Positions 39,068 through 47,257 of a stretch of DNA of 64,000 bases are shown here, piece by piece. Origin of the DNA: CAVQZA01 sp963718355. GTDB lineage: Bacteria; Actinomycetota; Thermoleophilia; Gaiellales; Gaiellaceae. The stretch's first letter is position 1. The number at the start of each line of letters is the position of its first letter. The stretch spans positions 62,001 to 126,000 of the forward strand of contig CAVQZA010000016.1 in the NCBI GenBank assembly GCA_963718355.1, in the 5' to 3' direction. Made by a program: the position numbers and the translations under genes. Under the pieces are notes generated by a model. That model saw nothing but the letters and a program-made list of their open reading frames with translations. It did not search any database and was not told the origin of the DNA.

Positions 39068-39074
39068 TGACTGC

Positions 39075-39995
39075 ATGACGTTGCGACTCGAAGGGCTCCA
39101 CCACATCACGGCGATCACGGGCGACGCACCCGGAAACGTCGACTTCTACGCGCGGGTGCTCGGCCTGCGGATGGTCAAGAAGACCGTCAACCAGGACGAC
39201 CCGACCGTCTACCACCTCTTCTACGCGGACGAGCTCGGCAGTGCCGGCAGCGACATCACCTTCTTCGAGTATCCGGGTGCGCGCCGCGGCCGGCCGGGCG
39301 ACGGGATGGTGCACCGCGTCGTGTGGCGCGTCGCGTCCGAGGATGCGCTTGCGTTCTGGGAGGAACGGCTGCGCGGCGAGGGAGTCTCGACACAGCGTCG
39401 CCCCGGCTCGCTGCGGTTCTCGGATCCGGAGGGTCTCGCGCACGAGCTCGTCGTGGACGAGAGCGGGGATGCGCCGCTCGCGGCTCATCATCCCGAGGTG
39501 CCGGAGGGCTTCGCGCTCCAGGGCTTCGCGGGCGTCCGCGCGTTCAGCTCCGATCCCGAGCGCAGCCGCGCGCTCCTCGAGGAGACCCTGGGCTTCCAGC
39601 CCGACGGTGAGGAGTGGGAGATTCGCGGCGAGGAGCGCGGCTCGACCTACGTCTACGATGCGCCGCCGGCGGAGCGCGGAGTTCCGGGCGCCGGCACGAT
39701 CCACCACGTCGCGTGGTCGACGACCATGGACGAGCACGAAGCCTGGCACGATCGGGTCGCCGCGGCCCGCGCGATGCCCTCGCCGATCATCGACCGCTTC
39801 TGGTTCCGCTCGATCTACTTCCGCGAGCCGAGCGGCGTCCTCTTCGAGCTCGCCACGCTGGGGCCGGGCTTCACGACCGACGAGCCGCTCGAGTCACTCG
39901 GCCAGGCCCTGACGCTGCCGCCGAACTTCGAGCACCTGCGGGCGCAGCTCGAGCAGGTGCTGACACCTCTGCCCGAGGTGACCCGAGTAGGCTGA
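39075..39995 (+). CDS. VOC-family ring-cleaving dioxygenase-like protein
   Basis: This 306-residue protein is made of two glyoxalase/bleomycin-resistance (VOC) halves: GLHHITAITGDAPGNVDFYARVLG near the start and GTIHHVAWSTTMDEHEAW near residue 220. Metal-ligand positions are His (GLHH), His (TIHH) and Glu (GVLFELAT). The arrangement is that of MhqO/LinE-type hydroquinone dioxygenases. Substrate is not predictable. Leaderless start as described for the shared promoter. Confidence 0.85.
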   Translation: MTLRLEGLHHITAITGDAPGNVDFYARVLGLRMVKKTVNQDDPTVYHLFYADELGSAGSDITFFEYPGARRGRPGDGMVHRVVWRVASEDALAFWEERLRGEGVSTQRRPGSLRFSDPEGLAHELVVDESGDAPLAAHHPEVPEGFALQGFAGVRAFSSDPERSRALLEETLGFQPDGEEWEIRGEERGSTYVYDAPPAERGVPGAGTIHHVAWSTTMDEHEAWHDRVAAARAMPSPIIDRFWFRSIYFREPSGVLFELATLGPGFTTDEPLESLGQALTLPPNFEHLRAQLEQVLTPLPEVTRVG

Positions 39996-39999
39996 ACGC

Positions 40000-40653
40000 A
40001 TGTCCGCGGGCGCGAACCTGGCCGAGACGCACGAACTCGAGCGGCTCTGGTGGAAGCGGGCGCTCGCGGTCTTGATCTCGCCGGTGCCCGTGTTCGCGGC
40101 GCTGCGCGGGGACTCCGATCAGGACGGCGCTGCGCTGCAGGAGCCGGTGCTCGCGCTGATCCTGCTGGGCGGCGCCGCGGCCGTTCTCGATACGCACGCG
40201 ACGGGCCATCTCCTCGACGACCCCGCGATCGACGCGTTGCTCGTCGCGGTGCTGGCGTTCATCGGCGGCGGCTTCTACGGCGTCGCGCTCTACTGGCTCG
40301 GCGGCGGGATGCTCGCGGTCGCCTCGGACCTGTTGGGCGCCGTCGGCAGTTATCGGCGCGCCCGCCACGTGATCGCGTTGTCGCTCGCGCCGCTCGCGCT
40401 CTCGCTCGTCGCCGTCTGGCCGCTGCGGATCGCGGTGCTCGGCTCCGATGTCTTTCGCTCCGGCGGGCGAGACTCGGGTGCCGCGGGCGCGTTCTTTGCG
40501 TGGCTCTCGCTCGCGTTCGTGGTCTGGGCGCTCGCGCTGGTCGTGATCGGCGTGCGCACCGTGAACGAATGGGGCTGGGTACGCGCGATAGGGACGACCG
40601 CGCTAGCGGCGGCGATCCCCGCGCTGCTGGTCGTGTTGCTTCGCGGGCTCTAG
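40000..40653 (+). CDS. Yip1-family membrane protein
   Basis: This 217-residue protein has five predicted membrane helices. The start WWKRALAVLISPVPVFAALR matches the Yip1 domain pattern in which a short cytoplasmic segment with a PxxxF element precedes the first helix. Function in bacteria is unknown. A TAGGCT -10 (39988-39993), partly inside the 3' end of the VOC gene, lies six bases before the ATG. The stop shares CTAG with the convergent cytochrome gene. Confidence 0.75.
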   Translation: MSAGANLAETHELERLWWKRALAVLISPVPVFAALRGDSDQDGAALQEPVLALILLGGAAAVLDTHATGHLLDDPAIDALLVAVLAFIGGGFYGVALYWLGGGMLAVASDLLGAVGSYRRARHVIALSLAPLALSLVAVWPLRIAVLGSDVFRSGGRDSGAAGAFFAWLSLAFVVWALALVVIGVRTVNEWGWVRAIGTTALAAAIPALLVVLLRGL

Positions 40654-41084
40654 GTGCCGGCGACCGACGACACGTAGGCCGCGACTGCCTGGATCTGCGC
40701 CGGGGTCAGCGTGCCCTTGAACGACGGCATGATCTTGCCGCCGTTCGTCACCTGGCGGGCAACGCGCGCGAGGTTCGGCTTCAGCTGGTCGAGGTTCGGC
40801 CCGACGGCGCCCGAGGTGCCGGCGTCCTTGAGCGTGTGGCAGGTGCCGCAGCTCGACACGAAGAGCGCCTTGCCGGCTTCGGCCGCGCTGGTCGTGGTCG
40901 CGGCGGTCGTGGCCGGCGCAGTCACCGTCGGCGCCGCCGTCGCCGAGGTGCTCGTGTGTTTCGGCGCCGTGTCGCGGCCGAGGAAGAACCCGATCACGCC
41001 GAGCGCGATCGCAAGCGTGAGTGCCGCGAGAATGAACAGCGCCTCCGCCGTCGCCTTCGCGCGCTTCTTCTTCGACCCCGCCAT
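40650..41084 (-). CDS. Membrane-anchored c-type cytochrome
   Basis: This 144-residue protein has one N-terminal membrane helix (about 16-36), a Thr/Ala/Pro-rich linker (40-68) and a small cytochrome c domain with the haem site CGTCH (about residues 80-84) and a Met ligand in GKIMPSFKGTL. It should sit on the outer face of the membrane and carry one electron, for example in respiration. It lies 30 bp downstream of panB on the same strand but has no functional connection with pantothenate synthesis. Confidence 0.9.
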   Translation of the reverse strand: MAGSKKKRAKATAEALFILAALTLAIALGVIGFFLGRDTAPKHTSTSATAAPTVTAPATTAATTTSAAEAGKALFVSSCGTCHTLKDAGTSGAVGPNLDQLKPNLARVARQVTNGGKIMPSFKGTLTPAQIQAVAAYVSSVAGT

Positions 41085-41114
41085 CGTGTGGACGATGTTG
41101 CAGGCGCGGGGGAG

Positions 41115-42005
41115 CTACGTCAAGCGGGGTTCGGCGGCGAACGCCGCGAGCTCGTCGTCCGGCATCGCGTAGGTGTGCTGCTCCTCCGGGAAGGCGCCGC
41201 TTCGCACGTCGGCGACGTACGCCTCGAGTGCGCGGCGGATCTCCCCCGCGAGATTCGCGTACTGCTTCACGAACCGCGGTGCTTGACCCTCGTACAGCCC
41301 GAGTAGGTCGTGCCACACGAGCACTTGCCCGTCGCAGTCGCCACCGGCGCCGATCCCGATCGTCGGGACGTCGAGCGCCGCGGTGATCCGTGCGGCGACC
41401 GGCGCCGGGACGGCTTCGAGCACGAGCGCGAAACAGCCGGCGTCCTGGAGCGCGAGCGCTTCGTCGACGAGTCGTTGCGCCGCGTCGGCGGTGCGGCCCT
41501 GCGCCTTGAAGCCGCCGAGCTTCGTCGCCGACTGCGGCGTCAGGCCGATGTGCGCCATCACGCCGATGTTCGACTCCGCGATCGCGCGCACGCGCGAGAT
41601 CATCCGCCCGGCACCCTCGAGCTTGACGACGTCGGCGCCTCCCTCTTTCACGAGCCGGATCGCGCTTGTAACCGCTTGCTCGTCGGAGACCTCGTAGGTC
41701 CCGAACGGCAGGTCGCCGATCACGAGCGGCCGCACCGCTGACCGGGTCACCGCGCGCGTCAGGAAGATCATCTCGTCGAGCGTCACCGGGACGGTCGAGG
41801 CGTGGCCGAGCATCACCATCGCCGCGGTGTCGCCGACGAGCACGAGCTCGATCCCCGCCTCGTCCGCGAGCCTCGCGGCCGAAGCGTCGTAGGCCGTGAC
41901 CATCGTGATCCTGTCGCCGCGCCGCTTCATCTGTGCGAGCTCGGGGAGCGGCAGCTTGCCGGGCGCCGGTGTCGTCGCGGCGGGCTTGCGGGGGCGCGTG
42001 CTCAT
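41115..42005 (-). CDS. panB: 3-methyl-2-oxobutanoate hydroxymethyltransferase
   Basis: This 296-residue enzyme makes ketopantoate from 2-ketoisovalerate and methylene-THF, the first step of pantothenate synthesis. Motifs are ITMVTAYDASAARLADEAG, VLVGDTAAMVMLGHAST (Mg ligand Asp), LPFGTYEVSDEQ, VKLEGAGRM and GIGAGGDCDGQVLV. The N-terminus has a Lys/Pro/Thr extension of about 20 residues. Its ATG overlaps the panC stop by 4 bp. Also linked to CoA synthesis with coaE elsewhere in the window. Confidence 0.96.
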   Translation of the reverse strand: MSTRPRKPAATTPAPGKLPLPELAQMKRRGDRITMVTAYDASAARLADEAGIELVLVGDTAAMVMLGHASTVPVTLDEMIFLTRAVTRSAVRPLVIGDLPFGTYEVSDEQAVTSAIRLVKEGGADVVKLEGAGRMISRVRAIAESNIGVMAHIGLTPQSATKLGGFKAQGRTADAAQRLVDEALALQDAGCFALVLEAVPAPVAARITAALDVPTIGIGAGGDCDGQVLVWHDLLGLYEGQAPRFVKQYANLAGEIRRALEAYVADVRSGAFPEEQHTYAMPDDELAAFAAEPRLT

Positions 42006-42772
42006 GCCGTGTCTCCTTCCAGCTGGACGTTGTCGATCAGTCGGGTCGAGCCGACGAGGACGGCGACCGCGAGGGTCGGCCCGTCGAGGTCGGCGACCTC
42101 CACGTAGTCGGGGTCGAGACCCGCCTCGGCGAGCACGGCGCGGGCGCGCGCGGCGTCTCGCGTCTCGAGCGCGCGCGGGATCGCGAGTGCGCGGCGGCGC
42201 TCGTCATCGGCGAGGCGCACGTTGCGGGACGAGAGCGCGAGCCCGTCCTCGTCACGCACCGTCGGGATGACGCGGATCTCGAGGTCGAGGTCGAGGTCGC
42301 GGACGAGTTGCTTGATCACCGCGACCTGCTGCGCGTCCTTGCGGCCGAAGTAGGCGCGCGTGGGGCGGACCAGGTTGAAGAGCTTCAAGCAGACGGTCGC
42401 GACGCCGCGGAAGTGGCCGGGTCGGAAATCGTCTTCGAGCCCCTCGGCGGCGCCGGCGGGCTCGACCCAGGTCGCGAATCCGGGCGGGTAGATCTCTTCG
42501 ACGCCGGGTGCGAAGAGGACGTCGACCCCGGCGCCTGCGGCGACCGACGCATCCGCATCCGGGTCGCGCGGATACCCGTCGAGGTCGGCCTGCGCGCCGA
42601 ACTGCGCCGGGTTCACGAAGCTGCTCGCGACGACGAGCTCGCTCTCCTCGCGCGCCGCCCGGATCAGCGCGAGGTGGCCCTCGTGCAGCGCGCCCATCGT
42701 CGGCACGAGCCCGACGTCGCGCGCGCCGGCCAGCGCGGCGCGAAGGTCGGCTCTGGTGCGGACGGTGATCAC
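42002..42772 (-). CDS. panC: Pantothenate synthetase (pantoate-beta-alanine ligase)
   Basis: This 256-residue ligase has PTMGALHEGHLALIR (HIGH-like ATP site), NPAQFG, YFGRKDAQQVAVIKQLV, and RDEDGLALSSRN (KMSKS-like region). It condenses pantoate and beta-alanine. It is slightly shorter than the usual 280 residues at the C-terminus. The start is a GTG in 4-bp overlap with the DUF2520 gene; the frame is open further upstream but without PanC features. Confidence 0.95.
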   Translation of the reverse strand: MITVRTRADLRAALAGARDVGLVPTMGALHEGHLALIRAAREESELVVASSFVNPAQFGAQADLDGYPRDPDADASVAAGAGVDVLFAPGVEEIYPPGFATWVEPAGAAEGLEDDFRPGHFRGVATVCLKLFNLVRPTRAYFGRKDAQQVAVIKQLVRDLDLDLEIRVIPTVRDEDGLALSSRNVRLADDERRRALAIPRALETRDAARARAVLAEAGLDPDYVEVADLDGPTLAVAVLVGSTRLIDNVQLEGDTA

Positions 42773-43428
42773 GGCGCCGTCACCGCCGCGAGGGCGCGGT
42801 ACATCTCCTCGAGCTCCGGGCGCTGCGACTGGAGCGCGTCGAGATGCGCGTCCACCGTCGCCCAGTCGCCGCGCGCGATCGGGCCGGTCAGCTCGAAGCC
42901 GTTCTCGATCGTCCGCCGCATCAGCGGCACGAGCGCCTCGGGCGGCGCGCCTGCCTCCTCGAAGAGGCTCGACGCGGCGCGGTACAGCGTGACGAGATAG
43001 TTGGACGCGACCGCGGCGCCCGCGTGGTAAAGCGTGCGCGCCGAGTCGGCGAGCTCGAACGGCTCGAGCCCGAGCGTCCGCGCGAGCCAGAGGCCCCGCG
43101 ACAGCGCTTCGTCCGTCTCGCCGCTCACGGCTGCCCAGGCACCGTCGAGCTGCTCGGCGCCTCGCGCGCGCGCGAAGGTCTGAAGCGGATGGACGGAGAA
43201 GCGCAACTCGTGCGGGGCGAGCGCCGCGAGCGGGGTCGCGCCGCTGACGTGCGCGATCCAGGGCCCGGGCTCGAGCGAGCGCGCGACCTCCGCGATCGCC
43301 GCATCCGGAACACAGAGAACGATCAGCTCCGCGCCGTCCGAGGACACGGCAATGCTCCGCTCCCGAAGGCGGGCGGCGACCGTCGAACCGACACGGCCGG
43401 AACCGATGACCTGAACGCTGTCGAACAC
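42769..43428 (-). CDS. Rossmann/DUF2520 protein, candidate ketopantoate reductase
   Basis: This 219-residue protein has an N-terminal NAD(P)-binding fold (VQVIGSGRVGSTVAARL, then LIVLCVPDAAI) and a C-terminal all-helical DUF2520 domain (ADSARTLYHAGAAVASNYLVTLY), an overall plan like ketopantoate reductase PanE. It overlaps panC by 4 bp, and no panE is next to panBC, so it may supply the missing NADPH-dependent step; this is inference. The GTG at 43428 follows GGAG; a TTG at 43461 close behind a TACACT box is the alternative start. Confidence 0.82.
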   Translation of the reverse strand: MFDSVQVIGSGRVGSTVAARLRERSIAVSSDGAELIVLCVPDAAIAEVARSLEPGPWIAHVSGATPLAALAPHELRFSVHPLQTFARARGAEQLDGAWAAVSGETDEALSRGLWLARTLGLEPFELADSARTLYHAGAAVASNYLVTLYRAASSLFEEAGAPPEALVPLMRRTIENGFELTGPIARGDWATVDAHLDALQSQRPELEEMYRALAAVTAP

Positions 43429-43476
43429 ATGAGCTCCAGTTCCGTATCGGATACCGGGCAACGCGCAGTGTAACGC

Positions 43477-44052
43477 TCAGCCGTCGAGCCGCGCCTCGAG
43501 CGAGGCGCGCACCGCCGGCCACTCGTCGACGATCACGCTGTACCACGCCGAGTCCCGCCGCTCGCCGCCGCGCACGACCATGTGGCGCCGGTGGATCCCC
43601 TCGAACTCCGCGGGGATGCCGGCCAGGGCGGCGCGGGCACGGCCGTTCATTGCGTCGGTCTTGAACTCGACGCGGAGGCAGCCCAGCTCCTCGAAGGCGT
43701 GCCGGAGCAGGAGGTACTTCGCCTCGGTATTCGCGCCCATCCCCCAGGCGGCCGGCGAGAGCCAGGTGTGGCCGATCTCGAGCCGCTCGTGCTCGGGCGC
43801 GAATGACATGTAGCTCGTGCTGCCGACTGTTGTCCCGTTGAGCAACGTGGCGAACGGAAAGCGGGTTCCCGCCGCCGCCTCGGCGAAGGCCTGCTCGACC
43901 CACGCGTCGATGTCACGGGTGGTCATCCACTCCCAGGCGGCGGGGTCGGCGGCGGCGGCGCGGATGCCTGCTTCGTGACCGCGCGAGAGAGGCTCTAGCA
44001 CGACGTTCCGGCCGACGAGCCGCGTGGAGATCTGCTCCTGCACCGCCGGCAT
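43477..44052 (-). CDS. GNAT-family N-acetyltransferase (RimJ/RimL type)
   Basis: This 191-residue acetyltransferase has the RimJ-like pattern: LVGRNVVLEPLSRGHEAGI, LEIGHTWLSPAAWGMGANTE (acetyl-CoA loop region) and FEELGCLRVEFKTDAMNGRAR. The acceptor is unknown. The start is the ATG at 44052; the frame continues upstream into a low-complexity Arg/Ser-rich stretch that overlaps the divergent gene at 44175 and is not likely to be translated. Confidence 0.87.
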   Translation of the reverse strand: MPAVQEQISTRLVGRNVVLEPLSRGHEAGIRAAAADPAAWEWMTTRDIDAWVEQAFAEAAAGTRFPFATLLNGTTVGSTSYMSFAPEHERLEIGHTWLSPAAWGMGANTEAKYLLLRHAFEELGCLRVEFKTDAMNGRARAALAGIPAEFEGIHRRHMVVRGGERRDSAWYSVIVDEWPAVRASLEARLDG

Positions 44053-44174
44053 GTGTATCCGAATCGACCCGGGGGTCACCAAACCGTTTTCCGCAATTAG
44101 CGAACTTTCGCGGCAAAGGACCCGAGAAGTGCCACCGCGGACCGTGCAGTCGCAGGAACGGTTAGCCTTCCGGC

Positions 44175-45527
44175 GTGCTTCGGGGGAAGGGTCTGCTCGT
44201 GACGGTGGTCGCGCTGTGCTCTCTCGCGATCGCCCCAGCCGCGTCCGCGGACGCGTGGCTGCCGCATCCCGCAGACGCGACGTGGACGTATCAGTGGACG
44301 GACAGTCTCTATGCGCCAACGTCGACGAGCGAGCAGGTCACGGTCAAGAGCCAGAAGGGCACCTCGTTCAGCCTCGCCTGGACGACCGACGGGCTGAGCA
44401 ACCCCACGGACGCGGTCACCTCGAGCGGTAGCGTCGACTTCCAGGAAACCGATGCCGGGCTCATCAACACCAACTGGACGAGCACGCCCCCGCCGCCGCA
44501 GTTCCCGGTGCTCTGCGCCTCCGCGGCGAGCTGCCCGAACGCCCTGTCGAGCGTCTACTACAACGTGATCTGGGGAAGCCGCCAGCCTGTGCTGGCCGAG
44601 CCGCTGCTGAAGGGCCTCGTGTGGGCGGGCGCAGGCGGTGCCGCGAACGACGTCGCCGGCGTCTCGACCTACGTCGGCACCGAGTCGATCACCGTGCCTG
44701 CGTTCCCCATGCCCGTCACGGCCGCCAAGGTGCAGACGCAGATCACGCAGGCGGGCGCGCTCGGCGACCCGTACGGGAGCGGCCTGCGCACGACCTGGTG
44801 GGTCTACGGCGTCGGCCCGGTGAAGGTCGAGTTCCTGCACTCGGGCGGCGCGGTCACAGACGCGATGCTCCAGAGCACGAACCAGACGGTGCAGCCCTCG
44901 CCGGGTGACGTCGACTACTTCCCGCTCAAGAAGGGGCTCAGCCTCACGTATCGCTGGACGAACCCGAAGCACCTGCCGAAACCCGAGGTCGAGAACTTCG
45001 TGATCGACGCCGTTGCCAACGGCTCGGGCCGCTTCACCGCCAAGAGCGTCTCGGGCCCGCTCAAGATGGCCGGAACCTATGGCTTCTCGCTGCGGAACAA
45101 CGGCGTCACCAACCTCTGGGGGCGGACGCAGTCGGTCACGCTGCTGAAGTTCCCGCCGCTCGGCCCCGCCGGTGCCTCCGCCGCCAAGCGCAACCACTTC
45201 TTCACGCCGTTCGACCTGATGACCCACGGCTTCAACCCGGTGATGCCGGCGTATCCGACGACCGGCGCCACATGGGGCTCGACGAGGCCGAGCCTCGACT
45301 TCAACACCTACGGCGTCACGGGCCAATCGAAGGTGCTGGGCGTCCAGACGGTGACCGTGCCCGCCGGGACGTTTCAGGCGGTCGTTGTGCGCTCGACGCT
45401 CCAGCAGCCCGGGTTCCCGTACGGCAGCGGCACGCGCACCTCGTGGTTCGCGCCGAGCAAGGGGCTCGTCAAGCTCGTCTTCGCCCACGGCGATCACAGC
45501 GTCTCGACCGTCGTCCTCGTCAAGTAG
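44175..45527 (+). CDS. Secreted protein with internal duplication
   Basis: This 450-residue protein has a signal peptide (VTVVALCSLAIAPAASA). It contains two related halves of about 210 residues: the ends of both carry PYGSG-R-T-W followed by a VK(V/L)xF strand (DPYGSGLRTTWW and VKVEFLHSGG in the first; FPYGSGTRTSWF and VKLVFAHGDH in the second). Each half starts with a YxW-type segment (TWTYQWTDS and SLTYRWTNP). The family is not recognised. The GTG lies six bases after a TAGCCT -10 (44163-44168). A lipoprotein gene follows after 6 bp. Confidence 0.75.
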   Translation: MLRGKGLLVTVVALCSLAIAPAASADAWLPHPADATWTYQWTDSLYAPTSTSEQVTVKSQKGTSFSLAWTTDGLSNPTDAVTSSGSVDFQETDAGLINTNWTSTPPPPQFPVLCASAASCPNALSSVYYNVIWGSRQPVLAEPLLKGLVWAGAGGAANDVAGVSTYVGTESITVPAFPMPVTAAKVQTQITQAGALGDPYGSGLRTTWWVYGVGPVKVEFLHSGGAVTDAMLQSTNQTVQPSPGDVDYFPLKKGLSLTYRWTNPKHLPKPEVENFVIDAVANGSGRFTAKSVSGPLKMAGTYGFSLRNNGVTNLWGRTQSVTLLKFPPLGPAGASAAKRNHFFTPFDLMTHGFNPVMPAYPTTGATWGSTRPSLDFNTYGVTGQSKVLGVQTVTVPAGTFQAVVVRSTLQQPGFPYGSGTRTSWFAPSKGLVKLVFAHGDHSVSTVVLVK

Positions 45528-45533
45528 CGCGCA

Positions 45534-46337
45534 ATGAGGCTGGCTCGGATCGGCGCCGTTGCCGTCGTCGTCGCCGTGCTGGCGGGCTGCGGGGGCGGTG
45601 GCGGACATCCGCGCCGCGACGCGGTCAACGCCTACTTCGCCAAGGTCGACAAGGCCGAGCTGCCGCTGCTGACGCGGAGGATCGCCGTCAACTCGGCGTT
45701 CCAGCACTTCTCGATGAGCGGGAACCCTCCCGTGGAGGTGAAGGCGCTGAAGCAGGCTCAGACGGAGATTCATTCTGCGGAGGGCCGCGTCGCCGCGATC
45801 ACGGCGCCCGCGGACGCGCGCAAGATCCATGCCGACCTGCTCGCGCTGTTGAAGCTCGAGGAGTCGTTGACGGGCGATCTGATCCTCACCTCGAGCTACG
45901 CGCCGACGTTCAGGCATGTCATCGCACCGCTCGCGCCCGCCGGGACCGCGCTCGCGAAGGAGCTGCGCGGCGCCAAGGGCTGGACTGCTCAGGCCGACGC
46001 GTTCGCGCGCTATCAGGCGGCGCTCGCGCCCGTCGTCGCACAGCTCGGCAGGCTCACCGCGCCGCCGGTGCTCGAGCCGACGCTCACCGGAGAGCTCGCC
46101 GCCCTGAAGCGCCGCATGACGCTCAGCGCCGAGGTCGAGGCCGCGCTGAGGAAGAAGGACGCGAAGGCGGCGAACGTGGCGATCCGCTCCCTGTTCGCGA
46201 TCGGCTCGGACGCGGTACGCACGCGTAACGCGGAGATCGTCGCGGCTCGCGCCTACAACGCGCGGATCACGAGGATCTCCGTACTGACTGCGGCCATCGC
46301 ACAGGAGCGGCAGCGGCTGATCAAGTCCATCGGCTGA
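45534..46337 (+). CDS. Alpha-helical lipoprotein of unknown function
   Basis: This 267-residue protein has a lipobox at VLAGC (Cys about residue 19) followed by a Gly run. The rest is mostly helical and Ala/Leu-rich, with heptad-like stretches (TGELAALKRRMTLSAEVEAA; ITRISVLTAAIAQERQRL) that may form a helical bundle or coiled coil. I do not recognise the family. It follows the duplicated secreted protein by six bases and probably shares its transcript. Confidence 0.7.
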   Translation: MRLARIGAVAVVVAVLAGCGGGGGHPRRDAVNAYFAKVDKAELPLLTRRIAVNSAFQHFSMSGNPPVEVKALKQAQTEIHSAEGRVAAITAPADARKIHADLLALLKLEESLTGDLILTSSYAPTFRHVIAPLAPAGTALAKELRGAKGWTAQADAFARYQAALAPVVAQLGRLTAPPVLEPTLTGELAALKRRMTLSAEVEAALRKKDAKAANVAIRSLFAIGSDAVRTRNAEIVAARAYNARITRISVLTAAIAQERQRLIKSIG

Positions 46338-46391
46338 CGTCCGGTGCCGGGTCGAGAATCACGACTCACGTTGCTAAGGTCTGGAGCGAAG

Positions 46392-46601
46392 ATGCCTATC
46401 TACGAGTACGTCTGCATGGAGTGCGAATCGCACTTCGAGGAGCTCGTCCGGTCGTCGGGCCAAAAGGTCGCGTGCCCGGACTGCGAGTCCGCGAAGGTCA
46501 TGAAGCAGTTCTCCGTGTTCGCCGCTCACGGCACCGCTACCCAGCCGAGCTTCGGCGGTGGCGGCGGCTGTTGTGGCGGAAGCTGTGGCTGCGGGCACTG
46601 A
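46392..46601 (+). CDS. FmdB-family zinc-ribbon protein
   Basis: This 69-residue protein starts MPIYEYVCMECESHFEEL and has a second pair in CPDCES, the four-Cys zinc ribbon of the FmdB family. The C-terminus is a Gly/Cys tail (CCGGSCGCGH) that could bind another metal. The start at 46392 follows GGAGCGAAG; an upstream in-frame ATG at 46344 lacks a ribosome site. Its end overlaps the start region of the UDG gene. Role unknown. Confidence 0.88.
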   Translation: MPIYEYVCMECESHFEELVRSSGQKVACPDCESAKVMKQFSVFAAHGTATQPSFGGGGGCCGGSCGCGH

Positions 46602-47247
46602 GCTCCATTCCTACGGCGAGCTGACCGCCGCCTGCACGCGCTGTCGGCTGGCCGAGGGCCGGACCCAGGTCGTCTTTGGCTCCGGCGACCCGGACGCGGA
46701 GCTGATGTTCGTAGGGGAGGCGCCGGGGTTCCACGAGGACAAGCAGGGCGTCCCGTTCGTGGGCCAGGCCGGGAAGCTGCTCGAGCGGCTGCTCGAGGGG
46801 ATCGGCCTCAGCCGCAGCGACGTCTACATCGCCAACGTCCTCAAGTGCCGCCCGCCGGGGAACCGCGACCCGCAACAGGACGAGGTCGAGGCCTGTGAGC
46901 CGCACCTCTTCCGCCAGATCGAGCTGATCGAGCCGCGGGTCGTCGCGACGCTCGGCAACTTCGCCACGAAGCTCCTCTCAGGCCGCCCGCTCGGGATCAC
47001 GCGCGTCCACGGTCAGGAGCAGGAGGTCACGCTCGGCGCACGCAGCGTGCTGCTCTATCCGATCTACCATCCGGCCGCCGCGCTCTACACGCCCGCGATG
47101 CTGAAGGTGCTCGAGACCGACTTCGCCCGCATCCCGGCGCTGCTCAGCGGCGTGACAGAGGCCCCGGCGGTGGCGCCGCCGCCGGCGTTCGAGCCGGAGC
47201 CGGTGCTCTCCGAGCCCGAGCCGACCGTTCAGCTGGGCCTTTTCTAG
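46585..47247 (+). CDS. Uracil-DNA glycosylase, family 4 (Fe-S)
   Basis: The protein has the family 4/5 UDG motifs GEAPGFHEDKQGVPF (motif A), YHPAA (motif B) and four cysteines for a [4Fe-4S] cluster (CTRC near the start, LKCRPPGNRDP and EACEPH). It removes uracil from DNA in base-excision repair. GTGs at 46558, 46573 and 46585 are possible starts; the last gives 220 residues with a typical short lead into CTRC. The C-terminus has a Pro/Glu tail ending QLGLF, which resembles clamp-binding peptides. It overlaps the FmdB gene. Confidence 0.92.
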   Translation: MAAGTELHSYGELTAACTRCRLAEGRTQVVFGSGDPDAELMFVGEAPGFHEDKQGVPFVGQAGKLLERLLEGIGLSRSDVYIANVLKCRPPGNRDPQQDEVEACEPHLFRQIELIEPRVVATLGNFATKLLSGRPLGITRVHGQEQEVTLGARSVLLYPIYHPAAALYTPAMLKVLETDFARIPALLSGVTEAPAVAPPPAFEPEPVLSEPEPTVQLGLF

Positions 47248-47257
47248 ACTCCCTGAG

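Noticed and set aside
44053..44319. N-terminal extension of the GNAT protein
   Set aside because: Arg/Ser-rich sequence without family features that would overlap the divergent gene and its promoter.
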